Positions 13,468-26,140 of a stretch of DNA of 64,000 bases are shown in pieces. How positions within the stretch are numbered: the first letter of the stretch is position 1; each line of letters starts with the position of its first letter. The DNA lies in NCBI GenBank assembly GCA_963920765.1, contig OY987248.1, forward strand, positions 13,674,539 to 13,738,538. The letters run 5' to 3'. The notes beneath the pieces are model-generated. The model made no database searches, had not been told where the DNA came from, and saw only the letters and a list, made by a program, of their open reading frames with translations. Source of the DNA: Ulota crispa. Taxonomy: Eukaryota > Streptophyta > Bryopsida > Orthotrichales > Orthotrichaceae. The position numbers and the translations under genes are program-made.

Positions 13468-15619
13468 TGTTGGATTGAGAGGAATATGCCTTGGAAACAC
13501 GCAGAGTATCTTGTTGCGATTGTGCGTCACTGACTAGGAATCGTTGTTGATCTTGATCTTCACTCTTCAAATTTTCGGTCTCCAATCTTCCGTTGACCTA
13601 TCTTATGGCTGATTCTAAAGGTATAAGGGTCAAAATAGAGATAAAAGCCCACTAGATACGGGACGGGTAGATCGGGACAGCAAACACGAGCTGTTATTCG
13701 TATGATGGGATCCTAAATTCAAATTTACGATTTGTTGGCTAAAACTCTAGATCGTGAGAATAGAGCAAGTTTCGACCATGTGAGTGATCAATCTCACTTT
13801 GTCATCACGACAATAAATTAGATTAAATTTGGTTTAATCTAAACTGTCCGCAACAAAGTTTACAAAACAAAATAGAAATGAATTGACAAACGAGCCTCTA
13901 AAATTGACTAGGAATAACAAAGCCACATCCCACACATACATAAAAAATAAACCCAAAACATTCTTCTTGAAGTCTTTATATTTTCAGATCTTCAAGTCTT
14001 CATATATTTAAATTTTCATGTTTTAATAAAAACAATGAGGAAAATCACAAATAACAAGTCTTAGAAAAGCTACAACTTTCTATCTAGTGCCATAGATGGC
14101 TCAAAAATCCAAATGCTAAGTGTAATAGCAATTTGAAAAATTCTTCTAACCTTCTAGCATTTTTTCAAATTTCAACTCAATCTAAGCCACTATCCAAAAA
14201 TTATGCAGATTTAAAGTAGAGGCTCTTCTTTCTCTTTGCAAACTAAACACTACCTCTATAAACCTCTATAATTTTTATTCTACACATCACCTATAGAAAC
14301 GTGATATCAATTTGAAAAGATAATGTTACCGGCTACAATCTGTAAAATTTTCATTTCAAAACAAAACTTTATTCAAAAATTCTAGTCAATCAAAGTATAG
14401 GTTTGAATTTTTTAGAAAGCATCCAAACTCCAACTTCTACACATTACAACTTCTTCAGTAAAATTCCAAATGAAAAGATTGAACACAATTCAAGAAGATG
14501 TGACAACAAACTATCACTTCTAAAAATCTGAAAAAAAATTTCATATTGTCCAAAAATTGTAGCTCTTCAAAGATTTGGCCTTCTCATAACAAAAAGGCAG
14601 CCACCTCTAATCTTTCACATCTTCATAACTTTCTCTTCCAAGCTTCAAATCTTGAGTTTAAAGACTTTCTAAAGATCCAAGACTAAGACAAACACTCTCT
14701 TTAAATCTCGTTGCAAAATGATATATAGATCATAAGTTATGGTTTGTCAAAGTCTCAGCTTTTCTTCATAGTTTGGCTTTTTGACTCCAAAATTCAAACA
14801 CTCATAACTTTTGCATCACAATTCTAAATCAAACTTGCAAATTTATTTTGAAAATTTAATCACACAAAAAACAATTCCTCCAAATTTTAATTTAAAGTCA
14901 TGTATACAAAAAAAATTCTCATATCTCAAAATTTCAGGATTTCTACCCTCTTCTAACCAATACTTATACATTAACTTCCAACATACTAAAGAATTTCTCC
15001 TCCTTAATTTCAATTCTATCTAAGGTAGGGAAGTAGGGCACATCAGTTCATATCCCTCTCCATTTTAACTCCACCATAGATGCCAAACCCCTTTTTTTTC
15101 ACACTTTTCTAATTCACTTCTAAATCTTTAGTATTTTTTATTAAAACAAAGGCAAAATATATGAGCCTTCCAAAATATCTAGATAAACATATAAAAATGA
15201 TTAAATTACAAAATAAACACCATTGTAAAGTGGCCACGTGCCCTTGCAGGCATATAATAAAGTCAAATGTTTGCCTTCAATCGCCAAGTTGTAAACTTGG
15301 TTGGTTAGAGAAACGGTCGTCTCTAGCCGCCCGCCGGTCCGAATTCGAACACCATTGGACTTGTTGAGCACTGATGGCGGCCCACGGCTTGGCAGCTAGT
15401 GAGGTAGGAAATTGGCCCAGCTAACCCGCTATCAACTCCTTTTGAGATGTGCATGTGACAAGACAGCGCAGCGCACTGAAATCTATGGCCGCTACGTTGT
15501 TACCAAACTGTGGTTTTCACTACGATCTTCCTTTATGCCACAACTGTTGATTTATTGAAATCAATACAAACATAAAAAATAATGAATACCTACATGATGA
15601 AGGGATCTCCATCAAGACA
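13468..15619 (+). mobile_element. Solo-like LTR, 2.15 kb, plus orientation
   Basis: This is the same LTR family as 8461..10614, in the opposite direction. It starts TGTTGGATTGAGAGGAATA and ends CATCAAGACA. Its length (2152) matches the other copy. No internal retrotransposon sequence adjoins it. The copies differ at many positions, so they are more likely two old, separate insertions than one recent event, although an inversion between two LTRs cannot be excluded. Confidence 0.65.
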
Positions 15620-16926
15620 ATGGTCCTAATAACAGTGTCTGTAGATTCTATTAGAAAGTTTAGTTTCTATGTTCTTTCAGTAATCTTTGTAGAAGTATTT
15701 ATATATAACCTAAACTTCTGAAGTCATTACATGCCCCCATTGTTAATTTCAACAAAAAAGACCTTCATATTAAAGTTTGGGCACCTAGATTGAATTTAGT
15801 TGGAAAAACATGTATGGTCTACAAAATCTTTGTACAAAATGATGTGAAGAGTAGGAATTCTATAAAGGATCATGTGTAATCCATACAAAGCCACATATTT
15901 TAATGATATACAGGTTTTTAATGTGTTCCCTCCATCCGGTCAATAAATAATATTGAAATTACTAACGTAAAACTTGGAGTCCGAATCCTTCTGAAGGTGT
16001 TGTAATAAAAAGGAAAATGGATAGAAATAAAAGTATCATGGTGAAATAATACTCATTTGAATACAAAATTCTTCTTGTATTACACGAATTTTGGGAACCA
16101 TGGTAAATATGTTAATGTGAAAAAAATATGGACATATAACAATAAATATTGTGAATGGAGCGGCAAGTGCAAGTTGCTATTATAAGCTCTTGCCCCCACA
16201 AATTGAGAATTATAGATTTATAACAGAGGTAATTTGAATACGTCAATGGAAGTAATCTACTTACAATATTTATGTGAGTGCTTGACTTAAAAACTTGTAC
16301 GAGTAGAATTTTAGTATTAATTAATTGTATTTTTACAAAATTATGATTTTAGAATACGGCAAATTTTGTAACACGCTACTTCCATTCTACAAAGCATAAT
16401 AGGTTATCTATTTTTTTAAATTATCTCCACATAGGTTGCACTAGTTGCTTGATATTAGTATTATAATTTTATTACAGCATATGGATATCTCATACTACCA
16501 CTATACTTTGTACTATTTCACTAGCACTCCAATTGAGACATGATAAAGATGACATTTTCTTGCAGTAGCTGTGTTTGTGCTGGAATTTTAGACATCATGC
16601 CCTCAATGGTTACGGGAAATTACATTATGTGTATAAGGAAGTAGACATTCTCTAATCTTAGGCAATGAATGTATTATATGTCATGTTCCTTCCAAAAATG
16701 ATAGCGTGCCTAATTGAACTTCAATACGTCCTAGTAAAGCAATGCATGGAGGACTTGAAAAAAAATGGCGGCTATTGGTTGTAGAACGGGAAGTAATATA
16801 CATGACAATTCAATGCAGTTTGTGAAGAACCCGAGGAGGTCTTTGTTCTAGTGTTCGTTCTCACAGTCACCGTACACTAACTAGGAATGTGTTACGTGGA
16901 TTATGAAGGCAAATTACTGATTGTCT
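15620..16926 (+). other. CACTA interior, no gene seen
   Basis: AT-rich sequence with no open frame worth reporting. It lies between the second LTR and the second coding region of the CACTA element. Confidence 0.4.
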
Positions 16927-19724
16927 TCTCATGTGCAGGCCATGGCTTTGAGTCGTAATGCTGCTAGAAATAGTGAACCATTTGTGCAATGGAGGGAATC
17001 CAGACATGGATTGAGTGTTTCACAAAGTGCCAATGACAGAACCCTAGCTTTGGCTTGTGGTAGGAAAAGACGAATGGCGCAACCGGACAGCAGCATAAGC
17101 ATGCCTGCAATTTCTTCTATGCCCCCAAGTGCTTTTGGATTTGGGAGCGCACTTTCTCTAGTTACTCTTAGTCAAGACCAATTGTGCAGGTCCGGGTCGG
17201 GGACATCACAAGTACTTCAAAACTCTGGTATGTAGCTTAAAATGTATGGAACTGCCCTTTTTATAGAATTGAGTATTCCCATGTACATGTTAGTACATAG
17301 TAAAGGGTACACGTGTGTTTCTGTTGTTGCTATTTCAAGTGATTGTCATTGCGATTGAAGATTTTTCAAAGATTTTCATAGTATAACCTGCTCACTTCCA
17401 TGATGTGGTACATTATTCCTGTTAGATATGCATAAAATATGAATGTACGATGGTACGACATAGTTGTGTGAAGTGATGTAGTTAATTGTACTATTTCAGT
17501 ATGTAATGAATGGGAATGAGGAGGGACATCATAAATAGGTCGGATAAAGAAATCAAGTTTAAACATGGTTTAGTTTTGGTTTGTAATGAATATTGCCTAT
17601 TCCTAATGTAGCATAGATGTCGCTATATGGATTTTTGCCAGAGTTGAACGGGTCAACAGTTGATGGTATTGGGGTTGTCGTCCCCAATAACGTCAATATA
17701 GAGGGTAACGTGCCCTCACTTACAAAAATGGAATAGGGAACAATGTGTGGAACCATTAGACCCGGAAAATTAACGATTCATCTTTCAAGTAGAAGTGCTT
17801 TTGTATTTGAGGCATGTGCTTCTACTATACGATTAGATGGACCAACAATACAAGAGGATGATGTTCCAGTTGAGAATGTTAATAATGGTCCACAGAAGAG
17901 CACAATACTTCATGTATTGCAAAATTCAACCCCAGGAAATGGTAGAACGCGGTAGCAAATCCCGCTGAATATTGCACATGTGGCAAAGGTATGTGTCATC
18001 TTTAGAATAGCATAGGTCATAATCTATTTAAATGAACATGTCAAATTTCAAAATGAATTTGTTACGTATGCCCATAATTTGTTTTTCAGCTTCGGTTTTA
18101 AACTATAAAAGTCTATCTTTGTTTATACTTATTTTACACCACTGGTACAGTTGGTTGCTGGATCCTAAACCGCATAAGTGAAATAAATTAAGCTTCTCCA
18201 TAAATACAAGCTTCAGTAGGAAAGTGTATATTGAATGGCCTAAGTGCAAATTGAAACATTGTATTAAAATAATAAAAGAGGGCCAAGGATTCGGTAACAA
18301 TAGCAGTAAGATGAGGTTAACTATTATACTGCTCTGCACATGGAGATTTTCAAAATGATTCTATGCGTTCACTGTATTTATAATGCTGAATACAAGTATG
18401 TTGCATGTAATTTGTATTTATTGTTGGAGGATATGTCAGGTTACATATGTCTTCTTTTGTTTCAGATAGTCTATTGACTTTAGTATTCTTTTGGTAAATG
18501 TGCATTACCATAGTGGAATGCAATTTTTGTCATATATTGTGAACTAAGAATGCATGGCAATATGGGCAAAATAACTCAGGAATGGCACATCAAAAATTTG
18601 AGTTCTGGATATTGTGGACATTTGTATTACTAATACACTTGCTCACTACGTGTTTTGCTAATTTCATGTAGGATACAAGAAATGCTGAGATTCATTGGCC
18701 ATCAATTGGAATGGAACCTGAAGAGTCAGAAGACGTTGAACTTCTAAAAGAATCATTTGTCAATGTAGAGATTGATGACAACAATGAAGAAGACGTGATC
18801 ATGAATGGAAATGATTCTACAATAGATCTTACCCTACAACTCCCTAGTGATATTACAGCATCTGAATCATTCACTCAAAGAGAGAACAAGAAAAAAAAGC
18901 TACGATGGCATGCGCATGCAGCAAGAAAGGGGGAGGAAGCGAGGATGTTTTGTGAAAGAAAAACCAAGCGTACATTAAAAGTGCACGAGCACTCAGACGA
19001 GCCTTACAACATTGGAGTTTCTGATTAGCAAAGGGAACTGATGCTAATGTCTCATTCACTAGATCCATCCATATCATGCATCAATCATCAACATGAGGAG
19101 GCGGTCCAAGAAATTGCTCGGTGGATTCAACAAACATGGGAGTACTCTTTCCATGTACGGTACATTGTTGTCAAAGAAGCCATTGCTCATGGAGTAACCC
19201 TGAGGCACGGTGTGTTGTTTGATAAAATTGAAGCAAGACAGAAGAGGCCAGCGGATGTCAATGATGTGACCTGGCACACATTGGCAAGTGAAGTAGTGGA
19301 TTTGGCATTCACCAAGAAATGAGAGAACTGCAGCCGAGCAAATGCAAGTAGGAAGAGCTTTGGACAAACAGGTCCATCTAGGGAGGTAGGTGTCATTTGA
19401 CGCTTGACAAACAAACTTAAAAGGTGTCCAAAATTGGAGGAAATTTGAATGGAGATGGCGCACGACAAAAGCTATGGGGGGAAAGGGAAGAGAGCAAAAC
19501 GTGTGGACAACATCATGCACGGACTTGCAAGTACGCCACGTACAAACGTTGAAGTAGCTGCATGTCTTGAAGCAGGTACAAACTTTGGCTGTCCGATGCA
19601 GGCGTTCAGGAATATTGTTGACGTGAATACAAACTGGGTCTCTAAACACAATGCAAATCCCAAATTCTCTCAATTGAACTTGTCTATTCAATGTCATTGC
19701 AAGGGGAGGGCGAAATATTTCTAA
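16927..19724 (+). pseudogene. Second coding region of the CACTA element (TNPA-position), family not recognised
   Basis: Several + strand open pieces follow one another. The first begins after the acceptor GTGCAG with MALSRNAARNSEPF (16942) and reaches the donor GTATGT at 17227. A piece rich in S/T and P follows at 17755..17955. The next, at 18711..19028, has an acidic stretch (EPEESEDVELL) followed by a basic one (RENKKKKLRWHAHAARK). The last, 19041..19322, reads HEEAVQEIARWIQQTWEY and VNDVTWHTLASEVVDLAF. Plant CACTA elements carry a second DNA-binding protein downstream of the transposase, and the position and basic/acidic composition fit, but I see no diagnostic motif. Exon joins beyond the two splice sites named are not resolved. 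A 230-codon minus frame at 19074..19766 overlaps it and has no family features. Confidence 0.4.
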
Positions 19725-19766
19725 AGCCAAATCTCTGCAGTTCCCGTTAATATAGGCACTACTCAA

Positions 19767-21540
19767 TCAAGTTGCCGTGCTAGAGAAGTCGCATGGCAGT
19801 ACCGTTAGTCCATCACCAATGTCTTTGCCGCAACAGTCAGGCCTTTCAAGAGATGTACAAGGCTTGACAAGTAAATAGGCAGAGAGTCTCAGAAGAGTCA
19901 TTTCAAAGTATAGTGTGATTTCAGAATGTACTCACCTTTTTTGTAGACGTGGTTGAAGCATTTTGCTTGAGTATTTCTTTCGTGAGTGGTTCTCATATCA
20001 AAATTCCATGTTATGACATTGTCAATGTTTATGCACATTCCATGACAATTTGATATTCTCATTGCATATGACATAGGTGAAATTGAGGAGCTAGTAGAAT
20101 GCAAACGTGTGACAACTTTTGAGAACCATACTGTACTTTATAGTGCTAATGTGACTGCTATTCCAAAAGAATGCCACGGTGAGGTCAGGAATGGTTGAGG
20201 ATTGCTTCATTCAATTAGTAATGTTACCTGATGTAGTAGTCATTGGAATTAACTAAATCTTATTTTCAAAGAGACTAACAATTTGGAGCCCTGAACCGGT
20301 ACTAAGTGATTTTGAAGATTCTCATGCAAGACGAAGTTCTAGTGGAGGTTGACAGTGTCTATGCCAAAAAAGACATTGTAGTAAGGTAAGTTTTACTTCA
20401 ACCATTTAGTTTTTTAATATGTAGGCAATGTTGCCCGTCACATTATATTCAATTTTGCAGATTGTAAGCGGAAAAAGCATAGAGTGCGCAGAATTTGGAA
20501 AGTGGAAAAGAGAAATGCAAAAATGGTTTGTCTTGTCCAATATTAATGCTTATAAATATCTTAAAGTTCTACTGCATATTTTTTTTGAATAGTGCCAAAT
20601 GTTCTGAATAGAATGTTATATATAGTAAATGTAAAACTTTGTGGTATGTTGTATTTCTCTGAATATATGTGCAACCATAGATTTGTATTAGTAATGTCAA
20701 AAGGTAGTTAGTGGGCCTCATACCATTAGAGATGTAGAAAAGTAGAAAGGCGTTAAACTGATTGGAGTCTAAATGCAAGGGTACCTTGGAAACAAAATTG
20801 AGGAGGTTTTAAATGTATTGATAGTGATTGATGCAATAGTGGGTTTGTTGGGAGAGAACCAAAGACATAATACCAGGGGATTTGTTTCCAGATGTGACCA
20901 TTGGATAATTGATTTTGAAGGCCAAGTTCGGGTTGCCACAAGGTCGGAAGATCAAGCATATTTTATAAATGGATATAATAGCATGTTTATCTATTGTAGT
21001 ATGAAGTAGATTATGCTTTATATGGGTTAGTAGAGTAGGTTCAATATGTAGCAGTGTGGTACATTTTCAGTGTGTAGATTGAATTTCAAATGTAGCAGCA
21101 TGGTACATGCATTTCAATATGAAAATCTGGTAATATTGAGTTTTTGAGAGCCAATACTGTGAGTCTACTGTGCTTGTAATGTTTACTAGTGGAATGGCAA
21201 TTGTTAATAATGGACCCTTGAAGGTCATGCACCCACGTGTCACGCCTCTCATGCTAAATATAGTGAAGTAAATGGAATCTATTGAAGTCAGAAAAGAACC
21301 ATTCTACTATAAAATTGCAATTACTGCTATAAAACTAGAATTATCGCAATCTAACCAAATTACCTTTGTGATCTTAAAAAAGAATTACCCGCACTGTACC
21401 AAAAGTAAAAGTCCAAAAATGTACTTGGTAATTGTAGGATTACTAAATTTGCATGGTTGCAAGTGTTAACTTTCTCGGCCATGGTAAATGTAATCTGTGA
21501 GAAAATTTCCTTGACAGGTTTGTGGATGACATTGGGACAT
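19767..21540 (+). other. 3' non-coding part of the CACTA element
   Basis: AT-rich sequence. The short open frame at 20773..21009 has no recognisable features. No other signal seen. Confidence 0.4.
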
Positions 21541-21551
21541 GGAAAAATGTC

Positions 21552-21678
21552 CTAATTGACTGCCAAATTGACAGTCTCTTGTCAACTATATGTCTTAATC
21601 AGGGTCTCCTAATTGACAAGACAGTTGACAAGAAATTGTCAACTACTTGTCAATTAGGACGTGGTTCTCCTTATAGTG
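21552..21678. repeat. CACTA subterminal repeat cluster and right terminus
   Basis: Seven copies, in both orientations, of a motif around TTGACAA/TTGTCAA (several as CTAATTGACAAG or its complement) are packed between 21552 and 21660, directly before the terminus CACTATAAGGAGAACC (read inward). Subterminal arrays of 10 to 20 base motifs are the binding sites of CACTA transposase accessory proteins. The three bases after the end are TTG, the expected size of the target duplication. Confidence 0.75.
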
Positions 21679-22415
21679 TTGAGCCTTTAGGAGTTAATTT
21701 GAGGTCCCATCAGCAACATGGGAGCACGTCAAATTGCACCTCACCTCAAAGGCAATTTTGCATCTTGAAATTTTTGCTACTTTTTAAATTTTCCACTTTT
21801 TTTTTACAATAGAGTTTTAGCGCAACCAATTTTTAGACAGAAATTTTGTTAAGTTTAGCTAGATTTATTACCACTAATTCACACCTTTCTATGCAATTTT
21901 TTACATGTCAAGTGTTTACATCTACTTTTGAAGAGCCCTCAAAATTCTTGGCCCCCACCCTTGCTCTTCAAATGCGACCCACAAATAGTCAATTGACTAA
22001 TCATCAAGAGGAGTATAGGATGGAGATTACTATATTTAGGTTGTATATAGATGTCAAGGGCCACTGCTTGACATGCTTAATTTGAGTATCAAGAGAACAT
22101 TTTGAGGGGCCCATAAGGATTTATCATCCATATATTACGTGTGTCACATCCTAAGCTTGTAAGGGTGCGAATGCTCTCATGATAGTGATGATACTCAATC
22201 CTAACTTGTCAAGCAATGGCCCTTGGAATCACTATTCTTCATAAGTTTAGTGAGTTTTACCCCATATTGTACCTAATGATTGATCAATTGATTATTTATG
22301 GACACATCTAACAAGCAAGGGTAGGAGACAAGAATTTCCAAGACTCTTCAAAAACAATTGTAGGCTCCTACAATGTCAAATTTGGTGATCAAGGGTTTGG
22401 ATGCTCTTAGGCCAA
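21679..22415. other. Intergenic, with a small inverted repeat
   Basis: No gene. GGGCCACTGCTTGACA near 22057 is repeated inverted as TGTCAAGCAATGGCCC near 22206, about 150 bases apart, and the flanks (GAGTATAGGATGGAG against GATGATACTCAATCC) also pair loosely. This looks like a short degenerate foldback element. Confidence 0.4.
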
Positions 22416-22570
22416 CACTAGAAGAAAAACAAGGATAAACCACTGCCACAAATCACAACGACTAGGTCACCAAAACTACCTTGCAACTGCACAAACAACT
22501 GCACAAACAATTGCACAACAATAGCACAACTAGATTGTAGTTGTGCAAATGTTGTGCAATTGTTGTGCAA
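22416..22570 (+). repeat. Left end of a second CACTA-type element
   Basis: Starts CACTAGAAGAAAAACAAGG, close to the common plant CACTA terminus. It is followed within 150 bases by seven copies of a GCACAA/TTGTGC motif in both orientations. This subterminal motif differs from that of the large element ending at 21678. No matching right end (..CTTCTAGTG) is found in the window, so it is truncated or very degenerate. Confidence 0.55.
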
Positions 22571-24087
22571 GGAGCCTACTTTAGACTTTATGAGAACTCA
22601 AGCAGGCTCTATTAACTTCATAATTTGGAAATTTTTCATGAAATTTTTAGGATGGATGCTACTCATCATAATATACATGTGAAGCTTTATTTCATGTCAT
22701 TCTGATAAGCAATGCAAAAGTTATAAGGTTTCTTCAATTTCAATGTCAAACCGGGTAGCAAAAAATATATTCTAAAATTTTTATTTTTATTTTTATATAA
22801 TTGTATAGATTGATACCTACTCAAAAAAAGTTGAATCACTCAATTCCAAATAATGAGGTAAGAGTTAAAAGGAGTTTTATTTTGCCGGCAATGAAGGCAA
22901 AAAGAGGGTAGAAAAAACATATAAAGTTATCTTTTACTCTCAATTTTGAAATTTGTTAAATGAAAATGAAAATAAAACTTACTTATTGTCTGTTAGAGCA
23001 TTCTCACAATTGGGATTAACAATTTTCAAATTCTTTTAAAACTTATTAGCATATTAGTTATATCTTTCATTCATCAATACCTTTCACTTTACAATTTTTG
23101 TAAAAATGAATCCAAAGTTTTTTTGGTTGAATTTTTTTATATATACTTTCAACCCATTTTCCAACCTATTACAAAAATTGCATAAGATATAAAACATACA
23201 TGTTTTTCTCTAAAAAGTTTGAAAAACAAAACTTCACCTTCTAGAAGGACTAGAAAAGCCTACATTTTGAAGTTTAGGCACATTGATCTTGCAATTGGTG
23301 GGGATGATCATTCTGAAAATTTGAGACAATGTACTTGTGCAAGTTGACTAAAGGATCCTAAGGTTGGATTTGTGAAAAAGTAAATTCAATGAAGATTTTG
23401 ACCCTGGTTTGGGGACTAGTATTTTGAAGCAGTTTTGGGCCTCTAAACACAAAAGAATTTTAGGGGTTAAGACAACTTGAATAGCCATTAATTATATTTG
23501 ATTCCCCTCCACCTAGCTATAATGTAAAGTGTAAATGTGCTTTTTATTCACTTGCCCTCCCTCAAATGACAACTTGTAGTTATTGTGTCATAGTAGGGTT
23601 TGGCGCTTGTACAAATGTACTAAATAGTCTTTTAGTGGCTTCTTGATAAAATTGTTAGTGAACACATTGCAAATCTCCAAGTTTAGCATTATCCCTAAAC
23701 CCTAAAACAACTATGGAAGATTGATGTTAGATATCACCAATTCACATTATTGAAGAATATATGAACTAAACTTAAAAGTTGCCATTTATAACCTAGTAAG
23801 CTGCCATGCATGTAGCTAAAAGTTCTTAAGCAAGAAAAAACTTGTAGACAAAATACTAAACTAAATGAAAAAGTATTGCAACCTGCCTAGTGCATACTAC
23901 TAAATTTCAATGTAGGTTTCAAAAAATCCAACCTATAACCTACATCTTTGAGAGGTAAAGCTAAAAATAAAAAATGAAAATAATAGCGCTGGTGTGAATA
24001 CTCTAAGACCACTTTTGAGAGGCTTATAACACTTATCATCCAAGTATACCAAGTGCCAAACCCTTTGCGTGAAAGGGTGTGGACACT
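22571..24087. other. AT-rich repeat-derived DNA without genes
   Basis: No coding signal. At 23430..23480 the sequence GAAGCAGTTTTGGGCC..TTTTAGGGGTTAA resembles the right end of the 24528..25457 family (and 27795..27851), so part of this stretch is a truncated member. Confidence 0.4.
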
Positions 24088-24440
24088 TTAACCCTTAAAG
24101 GGCGGATGGATCACCGTGGCTTGCCCTGCCTGTAGCATTCTACAGTGTTTTGCACATGGACACTAGTAGTATTGCTTCAAAAGTTGGAAAAGTCAACAAT
24201 GCATGGTGCCCTCATGCAAATTGCAAGAAGGGCAACTTGGGAGCTAACACCATGTATCACAATTTGGGTTACAAAACAAAATGAATGTATCTCAAGAGGT
24301 AATTTTTTGCCTTCCATGATGCACTACGCATTTATGATCACTTCTAAAAAAATCTAATCAAAATCAAATTTTTTATGAGATACAAAGTTTTTTTTGGAGG
24401 CAAAGGACATTTTTCGTCAATGCCGACGTTTAGGGGTTAA
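24088..24440 (+). mobile_element. TTAA-flanked non-autonomous DNA element, 353 bp, copy 1
   Basis: TTAA at each end (24088 and 24437). Inside these the termini are CCCTTAAAGGGCGG and, reversed from the right, CCCCTAAACGTCGGC. Other copies of the same body are at 29033..29402 and 31000..33087 (shared blocks TGGATCACCGTGGCTTGCC, GTTTTGCACATGGACAC and ATTGCAAGAAGGGCAAC). TTAA duplications with CCC/GGG termini fit piggyBac-like or Kolobok-like elements; a superfamily cannot be fixed without an autonomous partner. Non-coding. Confidence 0.65.
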
Positions 24441-24527
24441 GAGGACTTTGAGCAGCATTAGTGTTTTCAAATGTTCTTTTCATAATGAGCTTGAGTGGCT
24501 CAAAACCTAGCTGGTAAAACTTCACAT

Positions 24528-25457
24528 TTAACCCCTAAAGGACTAAGCCATTTTTTCACTGAAAATCACTCAAAACTGTCACTTTCGAGGGGGTTAGTAA
24601 GAAGGTGATTTTATTTGAAAATTTGGGAAATCTAACCATAGGATCTTGCCCTAGACTAGATTAGGTACTTGTGGAAAAAAAATCACGTCATTTGGGATGG
24701 ATATGAGTGAGATATTTACATCTAAAGTGAAAAGAAAAGTTTTTTTTCATGCTGCCGCAAAATTTCAAAAGCCTTTGACCATTCTTACATGAAAATAATT
24801 GCTCTACGCAACTTTGTGCTTTATTTTTCCCATGTAGGAGATCAAGTTAGCTATGTGTGGGAGAATTTTCAAATCAATTGGAACTACACAACACATAGGA
24901 AGAATCAGTAATAAAAAGTAGAGAATGAGTCAAATCACTAAATTGTTAAGAATTTAATTATTAAAATGAAAAATGCAAATCCCAACGGTCATAATGTTGT
25001 GATAAACAATCTACATCCTTTGGTTTTGTTTTTTTTTCCAAAATAATAAAAATTGAGTAAAATAAAGGACTTCAAAATTTATTTTAGAGTAGAGATTCCA
25101 TAACTGCCCGCAAACAAAAACTCCTCATAACTTTCATGTCATTGATTGAAATTGAATGATTCAAAGCTTCTCACCTATAAAAAAATCTAAAGAACCAATT
25201 TAAAATTTTATTTTTAAAAAAACTTCATTTTAAAAAATGTTTTTGGGCTGCCCGGGCAGGCAATCCTCCCTTGCTTTTCAGATTTTCATGCATAACTTCT
25301 TCAATAATTGTCGAAATGAGGAAAAAATTAGTTGCCCACCTAAATTTTTGAATTCCCCACCTTCTATAAAAGTTTCAGAAAATCACACAAAGTAGCTTAT
25401 CCACATGCCCAAACTCCCACCTGTCTCCCCAAGGGATAACAGTCCTTTAGGGGTTAA
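24528..25457 (+). mobile_element. TTAA-flanked non-autonomous element, 930 bp, copy A
   Basis: Begins TTAACCCCTAAAGGACTAAG and ends CAGTCCTTTAGGGGTTAA. The body contains AGAGATTCCATAACTGCCCG, found reversed as CGGACAGTTATGGATTCTCT in the copy at 26928..27851. The two therefore form a large inverted pair about 1.5 kb apart. There is no protein-coding capacity. Terminal bases resemble those of the 353-base family, so the two may share a transposase. Confidence 0.7.
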
Positions 25458-26140
25458 CACTCTACAAGGCACATTTTGGTAGAGGAATTGCTAAAGTAGG
25501 TTACATTTGCAGAATAGTATGTAGCAATACGGGAACCAAAAATCTTAAGAAATACGCTGCTGAAGGCTCATTTGCATTGCCTAATGTTTGTGGCGGTCTT
25601 TGTGACAGTTTTTGTCGTCTTCTCTAGTACTTTTTGTCATCTGCTCCAGTGATTTTATTTTGTCATCTCCCCCAGTAGTTTTTGTCTTCTTCTTTCAACA
25701 TGAGTTTACACCAACATTTTTTTTTATACATTTGTGGAACTTATGGAAGAATGTGTCAAGCAATCGCATTTTCCCACCTGAGACATTCCGCCATTCCAAG
25801 CAACATATGAGGAGGTTCCACATGATTCCAAAAAAATGGGAATAATCAAATAAGGTCGTTGAAGTGGTGATGTTTTGATAAATTTATACATTTTTAGTTG
25901 AGTTAGTTATTTTTCAAAACTCATAGTCATTCTTTGAAAAGGCCCCATTCATAATATTCAGTAGCCTAAAGAGAGGTTGCCTTTCCCTCTCTTTAGGTAT
26001 CATCCACAAACTTCATCATGACACAATTTTTTTTTTTTTTTTTTTTCTTACATGGCTGGCCCCCACATCAACGTATGTGCACTAAACTGAGCCTCTCTTT
26101 CATGAACTCTTTGACAATTTCAGCCAAGTGTCCTCTGATG
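25458..26140. other. Intergenic, no gene seen
   Basis: AT-rich DNA with a T-tract of about 20 near 26028 and the repeated phrase TTTTTGTC(G/A)TCTTCT between 25605 and 25695. No coding or structural signal beyond simple repetition. Confidence 0.4.

Larger units (their letters stand above)
1..21678 (+). mobile_element. Giant CACTA (En/Spm) DNA transposon, right end and interior
   Basis: The right end is at 21678: the top strand ends ..CTTATAGTG, so read inward the terminus is CACTATAAGGAGAACC. It is preceded by a dense cluster of short subterminal repeats. Inside, on the + strand, lie TNP2, DUF4218 and DUF4216 transposase pieces in the order known for plant CACTA elements. No matching CACTATAAGG start exists in the window, so the left end is probably before base 1. 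The element is interrupted by two LTR copies and a MITE. Its transposase has several in-frame stops and frame changes, so it is not autonomous. Extent left of about 1.9 kb is inferred only from the lack of an end. Confidence 0.75.

Noticed and set aside
15290-15360. A tRNA gene
   Set aside because: Box A and B resemblance only; no cloverleaf or anticodon stem.
8461-15619. A single MULE-like transposon with 2.15 kb inverted ends
   Set aside because: No 9-base duplication outside, TG..CA ends on each repeat, and the interior is CACTA transposase; two LTRs fit better. Not fully excluded.
19074-19766. 230-codon minus-strand frame
   Set aside because: No family features; overlaps + strand CACTA pieces with better coding character.
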